64,000 nt of DNA. Source: Helicoverpa zea. Lineage: Eukaryota > Arthropoda > Insecta > Lepidoptera > Noctuidae. The position numbers and the translations under genes were made by a program. Positions 34,309-45,017 of this stretch are shown here, piece after piece (positions within the stretch are counted from its first letter, which is position 1; each line of letters opens with the position of its first letter). Location of the stretch: NCBI RefSeq assembly GCF_022581195.2, contig NC_061463.1, positions 10,912,001-10,976,000 of the forward strand, written 5' to 3'. The notes beneath the pieces were generated by a model that ran no database searches, was not told the origin of the DNA, and saw nothing but the letters and a program-made list of their open reading frames with translations.

Positions 34309-34455
34309 AATTCCGTGCACGGCGGTATTGGGAGGTGGGGTGGACGGGGTGGCCGCCCCCCCAGGGGTGCACGGAAAAACGAATGCTGCGGGCTCGCTGC
34401 GAAAAAACGCTGAAAATGACGGGTGCACAAGCTCTAGTGATCTGCCGATATCTCC
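34309..34455. promoter_or_regulatory. GC-rich island 2 with GTGCAC motifs
   Basis: TTCCGTGCAC (34314-34323) and GTGCACGGAA (about 34367-34376) form an inverted pair flanking a GGGGTGGACGGGGTGGCCGC core. A further GTGCAC lies near 34422. An 85-residue open frame crosses it but looks accidental. Confidence 0.4.
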
Positions 34456-34861
34456 TGACTGTGGGATGGAAATTATTTTATGCATTTGACCTATTTACTT
34501 AGCTGATATGTGAACGAAATTATTCGTTCATGTGTGGAACTTTCGATGTTGTCATTTTCAGTGATAAGTTTGTTCATTTATATTTACCAGATTTAACTTA
34601 ATTTTTTAACAATCAAAGGCTTCAAGGATAATTCAATCCAGATATAATAAGAAGTATTCAGAAGCGTATGTAAGCAACAAGTCTTATACTTTACCTAAAC
34701 CTAACTTACAAGGCTTAAAATACTTTAAGGATATTCTAACACATTTTTTTTCAGAATACATTAAGCCTACATCAAATCCAGACATTCGTGCTTCGTTTAA
34801 ACAATCCAAAAAACAAAATTAACCCTCAAAAATCGACACAAATATTTTCTAGAACTTAACC

Positions 34862-35012
34862 CTGTGTGTGCTGCACGGGTCCAGTGCAGGCTACCTATAT
34901 AGTCACAAAAAAAGCCGGGGGCCCGTCACCCAGTGGGTTGTGGGCCCCAACCGGGCCCTACTGCATTCATTAATTGCTAATTTGCAGATCGGGCCCGATG
35001 TATGCCGCCGAA
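34862..35012. promoter_or_regulatory. GC-rich island 3 with four GGGCCC hexamers
   Basis: GGGCCC occurs at 34919, 34942, 34953 and 34991, around ATTCATTAATTGCTAATTTG, which carries homeodomain-type ATTA cores. The block has no open frame. It is a candidate enhancer or insulator, by inference. Confidence 0.45.
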
Positions 35013-35619
35013 TGTTTGTATAATTTTATGTAACATCAATGCTTTTTGGGTTAATCATTGTACTATTGTAGTTGGATAGGTAGGTACTATAAGTATACAT
35101 AGCCTAGTGTAGCGTGGGTGAAGTTGTGGTGTTCGGTAAAATGTGGAGACTAGGTACAGGTCATTGTGACAATGTATGCAAGTTTCATAAGCGAAAAGAA
35201 GACACTAAGGTCGGTGGAGGACACAAGTGCTTTGATACAAGGGAACACATTTAGCTTTAAAGTTACAGCTACTTTAATTAAGACTAAGTAGTTACTTACT
35301 ACATGGTTTTCAGCAGCTCTTGTTTTCTATGTCGTAATAAGCGTATAAATTATAAGAATAATTGTCATATTGAACCATAACAGATATAGGTAAAACTAGA
35401 TTAGTTAACTGTAGGTAATGCTATTTATCTAGACGTTAAAATTTACAATAAAGTTTTTACTCTATAAACTGAATAAAAAACAACTATTTTTATTCAACTA
35501 TAAATTAAAAAAAATACAATTCCACATTCAAAAAAAGCTGACAGTTCAAACAAAACACTTCGCACTCACGTTCGTAATTCGAAATCCCAATAATAGGCTT
35601 TTTCATTTTTTTTGTGACG
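35013..35619. other. AT-rich DNA between islands, nothing recognised
   Basis: No feature seen. Confidence 0.35.
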
Positions 35620-35745
35620 CAGTTCTAAAACGTGGCGCGTCACCGAGTGTCAGAGTGACGTCACATGTCATGCTCAGGCTGTGCTCATGTATCGGATATT
35701 ATCGCTTGCACATATGCATAACAGATCAATGACGTCATTTCATAG
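35620..35745. promoter_or_regulatory. Island 4 with paired CRE sites
   Basis: Two perfect TGACGTCA palindromes (35656-35663 and 35730-35737) are 74 bp apart. Half-sites GTGACGCAG and GCGTCACC lie near 35616 and 35640. CATATGCATAAC lies between them. TGACGTCA binds CREB/ATF bZIP factors. Function here is inferred. Confidence 0.5.
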
Positions 35746-36469
35746 GAAACAGGATATTTAAAGATAGGTTGTTTTTCGTTGCATAGGGTGTCTGGTCGGT
35801 GGGAGAAAATAAATAAAATTTTCATATTTTTTTATAGGCTTACAGGTAAATATTTGGTACAATATTTTAGTTTCACCTATTGAAATAAAGTTATACCTAC
35901 ATGATTAAACCCATAATTTCTTCTTAAAGATGTGATAACAAGACAATACTGTTAGGCAAAGACCTCTCCTATTCTATCCGTCGGAAGTGTGGTGGTGTTG
36001 TCTTCCAATCCTACAAGTAAAACAACAACTACACTACACACAACTACTTTCTAATTAGTTAAAATAGAGATACACAACACTCCTTTTAAACTGCTTATCT
36101 GTCCTATATTTAGTGTGTCATCAGAAAAAAATGCAGGTATTGTTGAAGTTTTCATCCTTTTCCGTCCGAAGAAGTTTTGTTTTGGTTGCAGATAAAAAAA
36201 CAGAAAAATAGATACGTTGCTACGATGCTAGAGGCTCTGAAAGGAAACAAATAAAACTTAGATACAGTGCCTAAAAGCTTTTATGATTCTGATGAATCTG
36301 ATAAACTAACCATATTTCCAATGCAGAGTTTTCCTTTATCAAAAAAAGGCCCGCATCAATTAAAAATTAAATAACATAGCCGCCAGTCACCACAACACAT
36401 AGTGCGATCAATCCTCACTTTATATAAATAACATTACCTATACATACGTAGCTTCCCCCCCTTTTGCCA
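35746..36469. other. AT-rich DNA between islands, nothing recognised
   Basis: No feature seen. Confidence 0.35.
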
Positions 36470-36660
36470 AACACGTTAATAATCCCCATGCAAATGAAAA
36501 AATAGAGCATTCGTGTCTTTGTGTGAGTGACACATGGATCGATCGATTGGCGTGTGTGTGCAGCGAAATAAACGAAAATACGCGGGCGGGCGGAAAAAAT
36601 CGCCATGTCAAAATGGACGCGAGTATAGTGGGGATGTTGAGGAGTGGCCGTTAATGGGTT
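36470..36660. promoter_or_regulatory. Island 5 with POU octamer
   Basis: A perfect octamer ATGCAAAT (36488-36495) is followed by GGATCGATCGATTGG, GCGGGCGGGCGG and CCATGTCAAAATGG. The latter is itself palindromic. An antisense open frame of 93 residues over it looks accidental. Confidence 0.4.
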
Positions 36661-36879
36661 AATTTTGGATTTTTTGGGTTTTATTTGACGAGTCATTTTG
36701 GATGTTTGGGAATAACTGATTTAGTTTGCTTTTGCTGTTCAAATTGTTGTTTGTTTTTTTGATGTTTTCATATTTATATAAAGTGTTTATTTACTAGGTA
36801 TATGAGTTAACTGTCATTGTCGAATTTATATGTAGTATTATTTTGTCATAATCTTAACTTTAACTTATTTGTATAATGC

Positions 36880-37015
36880 ATGCTGTGCTTACCTTTAAGA
36901 GATTGTTACACAAGTATTGTTTTATGATGTTTGTATTTAATAATTGTATCGTGTAAACGATTGTTGGTGAGCCAAATAAATAAAATAAAATAAAATAAAA
37001 TAAAACTGATTAATT
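36880..37015 (+). mobile_element. LINE 3' end with AAAAT tail
   Basis: Contains CTTACCTTTAAGAGATTGTTACAC and ATTGTTGGTGAGCCAAATAA followed by a long (AAAAT)n tail (36976-37012). Same family ending as the copy at 17779. 5'-truncated within the 3' UTR. Confidence 0.65.
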
Positions 37016-37299
37016 AATGTGTAAAATGAGGATGTATTTTGAATGTATTCACTAAAATTCTTGAATAATTAATCAAAATAACCAAGCTTATGCAATTTTC
37101 TTTTTCATCCGTTGTATTTCTATTTACTTAATTACCTATAGAAAACCTACAAACTGCACACCTATTCACCACATACAAATCTTACCAACTTATCGAACGT
37201 CAATCAAAAAAATAAATAGTCCAGATAAAAAAGAAATCACCAAATCTCACATTTCAAATTCAAAAATACCAACGGCCAATGCTCACCAACCTTACCACA
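37016..37299. other. AT-rich DNA, nothing recognised
   Basis: No feature seen. Confidence 0.35.
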
Positions 37300-37430
37300 C
37301 CGCTGCAACCGTCACCAAAGAGTCTGGGGGCTTGGGGTGGCCCCTTAAAAAAATTGCACCGCTCGGGCGGGGGCACGCCTCAACTTTGACTGGCAACCCT
37401 CCCTAATTGATGCGCCAGCGATACTATGAC
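37300..37430. promoter_or_regulatory. GC-rich island 6
   Basis: GGGGGCTTGGGGTGGCCCC and CCGCTCGGGCGGGGGCACGCC, then CTTTGACTGGCAACC. The phrase GGGGTGGCC is shared with island 2. Not coding. Confidence 0.35.
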
Positions 37431-38866
37431 GATTTTCCTAGTTTTATTTACGGATTAGCACTAATTAGAGGTTAGGCAATAATTGGAGAAGCCACTCTAC
37501 TTTTGGTGGCTGATGGCTGATATTTGAGGAGGGCTAATTAGTTTTAGCTTGAGGGCTTTTGATTGTGGATGCCTTTTTAAAGTTTGGTGAAGTATGTTTC
37601 TATAAAATTGGAGGAGAATTTATTTAAACTGAGTGAGGTACATAATTTATTATGTTTATTTAATTTATAGGTAGGTTCTGTGATAACTGTTTGTCTTGAT
37701 TGACATCATGCATATTCATCTTGAGGAATTTACCTACTGTAGTAGGATAAAAAGTAGCCCATCTGTTTTCTAAGGTTTGCACACTATCGTTCAATAGCTT
37801 CGATGTGAAAGCTCAACAGATTCAAACAAAAACGTTTATTCAAATTAGCCTGATAAATCAGCACTTTTCGAACGTCAAAACAAAAGACAGCTCATAAAAC
37901 ACTCACCTTTCCCCACGTCCTATGAGTTTTTGCTGGAAAGAAGAACAGAAAGACAAAACTACTTTTTATTAATAGGTAAAGGATAATTTATCAGTCAAAA
38001 TTAACGAAATCAAATCACCATTAATTAGAGTTAATCCAATACAAGCAAGCACTCGTATCCCAATTATGTAAAACATTGTTTACAAGCCTATTCATTGTGC
38101 TGGGCGTTTCAAACGACGTTACACTCGTGTATGGTGGCCATCAGTCTAATATTTTGTAGACACCGCGCTATTTGTAGATACTTGTAGGGTGACCATGCAG
38201 CGGAGATGAAAGAGACGAAATTGACAGTGTTTAAGACTTGTGTATTTAACTAATATATATAACATTTTAAAATAAGTTCTGATTGAAATAATTTTCAATT
38301 TTATTTAGAGGCAGAAAAAAGACAATGTCATGTATCATTTATATAAACTTAATTTAATTTGTGAGTGAAAAGGCAATATTATGTAGGTATCCTTTACACG
38401 AACTTAACTTAATTTCTGTTATAGAAAACCCAAAAAAAATATTAAAATTAAACTTAAACATGATAAAAAAAACATTTGAATAATCAGATGGGAAAAAAAT
38501 TGCAATAAGAAAAGAAGTTTGGAAGAGATTAATCCTAGCGGAAGACCCACCCACAAGTCACATATTAAACTAGTTTTTTAAGATCTTAAATTGCTTATTA
38601 CTTTGGCATAATCCATCTATCTACCTATCTATAAACTCCGTAACACCCAAACAACAGTGTACATAGCTATACATTTCCAGTAGGGGTGTTTGCATCGGAT
38701 TTGCGTCCGTCACTCTCGTCATCTGTCCAGCCATTTAGCAGTGCAGTGCTCACGACATATTTCAGTCTAGGCAGGAGCTACATTTGTGTAAAACAAAGCT
38801 TTAGTGTGCCGTACCAATCAACTGTAATATTTGTAAAGTAGATTCGATGAGTCAACTGTAATATTG
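37431..38866. other. AT-rich intergenic DNA; weak GC contrasts
   Basis: Slightly GC-richer, non-repetitive patches at 38095-38215 and 38675-38770. No gene signal. Confidence 0.35.
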
Positions 38867-38990
38867 GGTAAAGAAGAAAGCTCTCAAGTACGAGTGTGCG
38901 GGTTTGATTCCAACTTTTCATAGTTATCATGTACTTTCGTAACTTTTCTTATATATATCATGTACTTTCGAAGCACATTATAGATACTCA
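38867..38990 (+). repeat. SINE-A head fragment, decayed
   Basis: GGGTAAAG, CTCTCAAGTACGAGTGTGCG and GGTTTGATTCC recall the SINE-A tRNA-like head. The body then breaks up, with the 'catgtactttcg' phrase present twice. Confidence 0.55.
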
Positions 38991-39837
38991 TGCAAGTACT
39001 TTAACCAATAGTCTACCAATACAAATAGTGACAAGACCAAAAAATTGGAGATATATTTAATACAACTGTTCTACAATTCTTTTGCCATACCGATTTTTGG
39101 TATCTCTCTAGGCGTAAAATAACTATAATTGTTTAGCATTTTCCTCATATTCTGATAATTGTCACTACAATATAGGTTTTATCTATATAAAAACAAAAAG
39201 ACGTGCACTTTGATAATATTATTTCGATAACGTTTTTTTTTTCACTATTCAAATTCAGTGATTTGGACTTTACACTGTTTGGTCAACGAGGAAAATCTGA
39301 TACTAATACATATTTTTGACAAAAACACGTAATCTATATATAGTTTTACTTGTCTTGTAAGATTTCCTCTACATTTTTACACCACCAAAGCCCCATGTTT
39401 ATATTTAGGTATCTCTTATATCCACCGTCTTGCCTAGCCCATCAAATATAGGTCCATTTCAGTTCACTGTTTTTCCTATGTTAACAGAAAACTAATATGG
39501 ATCATAAAGGCCTCGAAAGAATCATCTCCATATTTCAGTTCCAATATACATAAAAAACCGACCAAAAAGGTTGGCTAATTTAAACAAAACTACTTTTACG
39601 GATCCTTTACAGCATCCATGGGCACGGGCATGTGACAAAAAAGTACGTAAAAGAAGTTTTATTTAAACGTCTAATATTCGCGTAAGTGTCAGAAATCAAG
39701 GTTGACCGTTGACAAATGGCCGTGGACCGCAGAACGCATGGTGACCACGGTTGTCCATAAATTCTTCATTGGCAACCCGCCAGCAGCGAGCGTTAGCGCC
39801 TGGAGTCAGACATTAGGATATATTATTATTACTGTAT
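38991..39837. other. Intergenic DNA; GC-richer patch at 39690-39815
   Basis: The patch includes GTTGACCGTTGACAAATGGCC and CCCGCCAGCAGCGAGCG. It does not match any repeat here. Candidate regulatory element only. Confidence 0.35.
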
Positions 39838-40060
39838 ACTAGCTAATTGTCGCGGTTTCACCCGTGTCTCTGGGTAACTTGTTCCCGTACCCAGATAACG
39901 ACTTATGTCATCAGGAGGCAGTGTAAGTATGTAAGATTTTTTCAAATCGTTTGAGTAGTTTCGGAGCCTAATTTTGATGCAAATTAACGAACATTTCCTT
40001 ATAATGATGCTACTAGCTTCCACCAGCGGTTTTATCCGTATTTTGTGGTGCATTGCACAC
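39838..40060 (+). repeat. Dispersed repeat R-E
   Basis: ACTAGCTAATTGTCGCGG, TTTCACCCGTGTCTCTGG, CGTACCCAGATAACG and TTTTTTCAAATCGTTTGAG follow the R-E pattern. Decayed. Confidence 0.5.
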
Positions 40061-40528
40061 CTGAATAAATAGTAGCTTAGCGTAAAGATCTAGTCTTTTC
40101 TCCTTCGTGGTAAAGATAAATAGCAGTACTTGTATAATAGCTCCTATCCTTGTCCCATATCCTTCTTCGATATATGGGCTATCTAATACTGTAAGAGTTT
40201 TGTAAATCGGTCTTGAAGTTCTTAAGATTTACTCCTTGAAACAAACTCTTTATTACGCTTTATTACACACGTCTTTATTACATCGTTTTCGGCTTAGTGA
40301 GCGCGCGGTGGACGTTGCGGGAGAGTGAATGAGACAGTACTGAGTAATACTCATTATCAGGTGGTAAAAGGTTGGTTAAAAGATTTCATATGGCGTCGTA
40401 CTACTTGAAGAAACTTGTCTCCCCGCTCCCTTGTCCGAGATTATAATATTAATAAGATATTTTGAAGGATAAGCGTATTAATTGGAAAAAATATTCTCCC
40501 TGAAACCCATTACTTCAGTTTTCTATAC
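40061..40528. other. Intergenic DNA with a scrap of R-D/R-E repeat
   Basis: At 40145-40230, CCTTCTTCGATATATGGGC and GTAAATCGGTCTTGAAGTTC match the scrap at 29818-29905. Otherwise nothing is recognised. Confidence 0.4.
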
Positions 40529-40996
40529 TTCTATACTAATATTATAAAGAGGAAAACTTTGTTTGTTTGGTTGTAATGGATAAACTCACAAACTACGGGA
40601 CCGATTTTAAATATTCTTTCACCATTAGAAAGCTATATTATCTGCGAGTAGGGCTGCCATCTCGAATTTCGCCAAACCCGGACAAACATTTAAAAAACCC
40701 GGACATTTGGCGTAAATCGCATTTTTCCCCCGAACCTAATTTGTAATCCCTTTACTATTCACATATACTTAAATTTAATGAGGTGCTTCCTTACATGAAA
40801 AGTGTCCGGGTTTTCCCCGGACACTTCTTGAAACCCCGCCCGGACGGCCCCCGGACGGCCTCGAACAAACGAGGACAAATCCGGGGAAACCCGGACGGAT
40901 GGCAGCCCTATCTGCGAGTAACATAGGCTATATTTTATCCCGGTACGGGCAGTAGCTCCCACGGGACGCGGGTGAAACCGCGGGAAAACGGCTAGT
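40529..40996 (+). repeat. Dispersed repeat R-D, split by a nested MITE
   Basis: Starts ACTAATATTATAAAGAGG, passes ACAAACTACGGGACCGATTT and ACCATTAGAAAGCTATA, then is interrupted at 40649. It resumes with TAACATAGGCTATATTTTATCC and GACGCGGGTGAAACCGCGGG after 40910. Removing the insert and one copy of the target duplication restores a continuous R-D copy like that at 22562. Confidence 0.7.
40649..40910. mobile_element. hAT-type MITE with 8-bp target duplication
   Basis: A 262-bp element bounded by 13-bp inverted repeats (TAGGGCTGCCATC left, reverse complement at the right end). It is flanked by the 8-bp direct repeat TCTGCGAG (40641-40648 and 40911-40918). An 8-bp duplication is the hallmark of hAT transposases. 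The interior is C/G-rich at the right end (CCGGACGGCCCCCGGACGGC) and has no transposase sequence, so it is non-autonomous. A 67-residue antisense frame over it is an artefact. Confidence 0.85.
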
Positions 40997-41949
40997 TGCT
41001 TATAAAGTTAAGGGCTAGGCCTATGTATTATATCATTTGTTCATTCTGTGGGTGAATGGAAACATCCTGGGTCCAGCAGTTTGCTGTACTGTAAGGTTTG
41101 ACAACAAAAACTAAGCTCTGTTTGAAATGGTGCATGTGAAGTAATTGGTCAGGCGGAATATATGAACCAATGTGAAAGTTTCAGTAGCTTTTTCTACATA
41201 TACCTAAAGTAGGTTTACAAATTAAGACAAACAGGGATGACTTATGACAATTCTAGCTCTATTTTCAGTACCTCAAACAAAATTAGCCCCAGCACACAAT
41301 AGCAAATTTTTCAGTGCGTAAATCAGCATTGGAATAAATAGTTCTCCTTTTAAAGGATTGTGAGTAAGAAAAGAGGAGTGTCGGGGCGTTAAGTGCGGCG
41401 CACACTGGCGACTCGCCAACAAAACTGATGGATTTATAGTGTGCGCTGTTACTTATACATGGCTATTATCGGCTAGCACTAGGCATGCGGTCGGCTTTGC
41501 TTGTTGTTTGTTAGATTTTGTGAAGTTGTATTGTATAATGGGTTTAGGTTTACGCAGTTAGGTTTATATGTTGTCGGTAAGTAGTGTTTATTCAAATAAT
41601 GGCTGAAGTTCAGGGATATTTTCAGAAAAGAGTTCATTGAAGCTTTGGTTTAAGATTTTTGGCATGGTAACACTTAGGTACCTATTTAAAAAGTTCGGTA
41701 TTTTTGAAAAATGAGGAACTTTTCGTATACTTTCCCCTTTTCTCATTTTAAGTTCCTTCAGTAAACTGTTAAATCCAATAATGTAAATAAACTTATCAAT
41801 ACATTGGCTGATGAGTTTGTTAGTTATATAGCAGACACTAATCACAAGAACAACTAATCTACTTGGAAAGTCTATCAGTTTTATTTTAACAACTTAGTTG
41901 TAACTATCATATAAGACATACATAGCATCTTGTCTGTGTGTCTGAAGTA
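40997..41949. other. Intergenic DNA; GC-richer patch at 41380-41500
   Basis: The patch has GCGGCGCACACTGGCGACTC and, 40 bp later, TATAGTGTGCGCTG, a loose inverted relationship. Not assigned. Otherwise nothing. Confidence 0.35.
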
Positions 41950-42038
41950 CTGGGAGAAGTCAGTATGTTAGACATGTCCTTAATTAGTGTAATTGGCCTG
42001 CGGCCGTTCTAATTAAGCAAATATAAATAAATAAATAC
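41950..42038 (+). repeat. Retroelement 3'-end fragment with AAAT tail
   Basis: CCTTAATTAGTGTAATTGG, GCGGCCGTTCTAATTAAGC and an (AAAT)n tail. TTAATTA and TAATTAA bracket the GCCTGCGGC core, so the end can form a hairpin. Confidence 0.45.
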
Positions 42039-42384
42039 ATATGTATTGAGTTTTATAGAAACCACAAATAGTTGAAAATTATTTCATAGCTAACTTATTT
42101 CCTATACTTCACATACTTATATACTCGTATAGATATTAATTATTATATCCTAACTTAAATAACACTACCCAACAATGAGGCCACCATACAGAACCTTGGT
42201 GCACGCACATAAATTCGTCAGACGAACCCTGGCGGCGCGCCAGTAGCGACTGCCAATAAGGCCTGCTCAGGCCGTGGTGATGCTGTTTATCTATTTGTCC
42301 TTTGTAATTAACTACTAAAGAATATTATTTTTGGGACAAAAAGAAGGACTATTTTTTTATATACCCATAATTTTACTAAGTTGC
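42039..42384. other. Intergenic DNA; GC-richer patch at 42180-42290
   Basis: The patch includes CCCTGGCGGCGCGCCAGTAG (containing the palindrome CTGGCGGCGCGCCAG). No repeat or gene identified. Confidence 0.35.
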
Positions 42385-42530
42385 AGTGTTAGTCACGCCC
42401 CGGAACACCTTCCCGTACCCGGATAAGGATAAAAATTATCCTGTCATTTTCCTGGTTATAAGTAACCTCCCTTCAAATTTTCAGCCAAATTGGTTCATCC
42501 ATTCTTCAGTTATTAGTACTGTAAATAAAA
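42385..42530 (+). repeat. Dispersed repeat R-E fragment
   Basis: CCTTCCCGTACCCGGATAAGG, TCAGCCAAATTGGTTCATCC and ATTCTTCAGTTATTAG parallel the copy at 24796. Confidence 0.55.
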
Positions 42531-42550
42531 CGATTTATTTCATGACTCTT

Positions 42551-42771
42551 AAGCTAAGCGTCCACTTGTCGGTATCGTACGCAACGGACGCAACGCACGC
42601 AACGGATCGTAGTATTAGAAACTTTTAATTATAGAAACTCAAACAAGATGTGCGATGCGTACGATGCGGACAGGTGGACGCACTTGTTTGAGTTTCTATA
42701 TAAATAATACTACGATCCGTTGCGTGCGATACGTCCGTTGCGTACGATACCGACAAGTGGACGCTTAGCTT
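42551..42771. mobile_element. Foldback element with nested inverted repeats
   Basis: Outer arms of about 64 bp: AAGCTAAGCGTCCACTTGTC on the left with its reverse complement at the right end, continuing through GGTATCGTACGCAACGGACG and GCAACGGATCGTAGTATTA. Inside, a second pair (TAGAAACTCAAACAAG near 42632, CTTGTTTGAGTTTCTA near 42686) brackets GTGCGATGCGTACGATGCGG, which is itself related to the outer arms. No coding content. Target duplication not clear. Confidence 0.8.
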
Positions 42772-42909
42772 TAGTTTAAATATTTTTTATTTCGAATTTT
42801 GAAGATGAAAGAACAATGAAGGATGTGCGTATTATGTGTAGTTGCTGTAGGATACAGGTACTACCTTACACCACGTGCTACTGTTTATATATTGTAAAAT
42901 ACAGATATA

Positions 42910-43160
42910 ACTTAATATTATTTTATTTCTTTGTCATTATGAGAGTTTTGTTCAGAGATTTTAACTGTAAAGCTATATTTATCACACGTCTCCTTTGAAA
43001 TGGTGATCAGTCCGTCCACACGTCTTCAATGCGATTTTAATACATACTTAGTTATAGTGTATGAATAAATATCGCTGGTATTGGTACATATACATAGCTT
43101 TACAGTTAAAATCTCTTAACAAAACTGTTATAGTGACAAAGAATTAAAGAGGTAATATTT
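42910..43160. mobile_element. MITE with 50-bp inverted-repeat cores
   Basis: Core arms 42927-42976 and 43094-43143 are reverse complements with 4 mismatches in 50 (inner end AACTGTAAAGCTAT; outer end TTCTTTGTCA). Similarity weakens outward for another 15 bp. The 117-bp loop is unrelated to other repeats here. Open frames across it are artefacts. Confidence 0.75.
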
Positions 43161-43204
43161 AGTATTTTTAATACGAAAACAGTAGCTGATCCCATGGCAC
43201 CAAC

Positions 43205-43395
43205 AATATTCTATACCAGCTGGTTTCCCGCGCTTCAGGAGAACGTTTTGCTGGATAAAATGTGGCCTATGTTACTCGTTATCAGTATAGCTTTCCATTA
43301 GTGAAACATTTTTTTTAATCGGTTAATTTGTTTAGAGCACAAATGATAGAACAAAATATTTCCTCTTTATTATGTTTGTGTATAGATATAGATAA
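43205..43395 (-). repeat. Dispersed repeat R-D (minus strand)
   Basis: Reverse strand reads AATATTTTGTTCTATC, CCGATTAAAAAAAATG, CACTAATGGAAAGCTATAC and GAGTAACATAGGCCACATTT, in R-D order. Decayed. Confidence 0.5.
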
Positions 43396-45017
43396 CACGT
43401 CACTCATAAAGCGATATCTAGACTCAAACAACCTTCAACTTTGAGTGTTTTTAGAAATTTCTTCTTAAATGTCAGAAAACCCCGATCAAGCAAAACCAAA
43501 AAAATATATCAAGTTAAATTAAATGTATTACACTCATTTATCTTTTGCAAACGTTAATCTACAACAAAAAATACGTATAATATGCTTTCGGAAGCTCAAA
43601 CAATTCTTAATATTACATATGTTGTTGTTCAATCACCCACAGACCAACCGCGCCATGCTTAGGTAACCTTTGTCCATCCAGTGCAAACTTAGCCACGAGC
43701 ACCTCAAAACCACACAAAAACTAAACAGCAACAATCACTATCCATTTGTGTACTAATAACCATAATAACAGTGAAAGCAAAAAGTACTTAGCTCAATCAA
43801 TTTAGAGGTGGAGGTCAATCAAACAAGTCATTTGAGCACTAAGAGTTGCACACTGTAGACTTATCAGTTGACCGTCAATTGACCAGGAGCTTGATTCTGC
43901 TAATTTAATAATGTGACAATTGGATAACAATTGAATCTCAGTAGCAGTTTTAACCTTAGCGGGCATTCTGCTACTTGTATAAGACCAATCGTACTCCAAT
44001 GACATTTCATTGGTCTGCTATTGGTCTACAGGGTAGTCTGCTCTACATTGTATATCGATTGATATGAATCGTATTGCAATCGTTAATCATTTGCAACAAA
44101 TATGATTAATAATTGAATCACAGAAAAGGATAAAAATGATTATTTGAAATAAAAAATTGCGGAATGCCACATATGCTTCAATCGTAATTGGATCTCAGTT
44201 GGATATCGTGTGTTGCTCAAATAAAATTAGTAGAATCAAGAGGATCTTAATTCCAATCTTTTCAGTAGGTCTGATACTAGCTCAAACAAACTATCGCCCG
44301 ACTAAAAGTTTGCAGTATGTGTGTACTCTAACAAGCAGAGATCATGCAAAAACCTCTCTAATGTGTGAAATAGATGTTACTGTAACAAAAAAACTTTAAA
44401 AAGAAAAGAACGGTTTCATTCGTTTTAAAAGTAAATCGATATAATCGGTCATGAATCGATTTCTTTTGTAAATGTCCGAAAAATCGAATGAGGTTTCCAT
44501 GGAAATGGTTTTGTGAGGTCAAGAAGTGTAGAACGGATTTGTTGGACAATGGTTGCTTTCTTTTTGTAGTATCAGCTAATAAAAGGTAGGTCAAAAAGCA
44601 GTTTATCTGTATGCTTATTTCTTGGTAAAATGTTTGCATTTCTGAAGTTAGGCATTTGACTCTTTGCGCATTTGTTCGTATAGATGTTTTGACCGTACAA
44701 CTGTTAATAATCCTCTTTAACAGTCGAGTAAAAACTGTATTGATAAAATTGACTGCTCATGCATAAGGCGCCAAATGGTTAATTTCAGATAAAAGCAAAG
44801 TTAATTGACGCGAACTGTGTACGTAGGTAGCGTTTGGAATTTTCTAAAGATAAAATTTCAAGAGATTTTTGAATGTCTTTCTCTTTTTGTGAGTTACAGA
44901 AATATATTTGTTTTCAATTTCAGAGAACGGTTTTCAAAACAGGCAAGGCTAGGCAATCTTGATAATGATTTATATAGTGGAAAGTTAAAAAATAAAAGCA
45001 GATTATTTTATATGCAC
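43396..45017. other. AT-rich intergenic DNA; possible decayed repeat at 43950-44250
   Basis: At 43980-44030, AGACCAATCGTACTCCAATG and CATTGGTCTGCTATTGGTC have internal ATTGG/CCAAT symmetry and look repeat-derived. Termini could not be set. No gene signal. Confidence 0.35.

Noticed and set aside
41380..41500. Loose inverted repeat GCGCACACT...AGTGTGCGC
   Set aside because: Only about 9 bp pair over a 50-bp spacing, so chance or an old repeat is as likely.
43950..44250. Possible MITE with ATTGGTC/GACCAAT symmetry
   Set aside because: Termini and arm pairing could not be established by eye. Left as unassigned repeat-like sequence.
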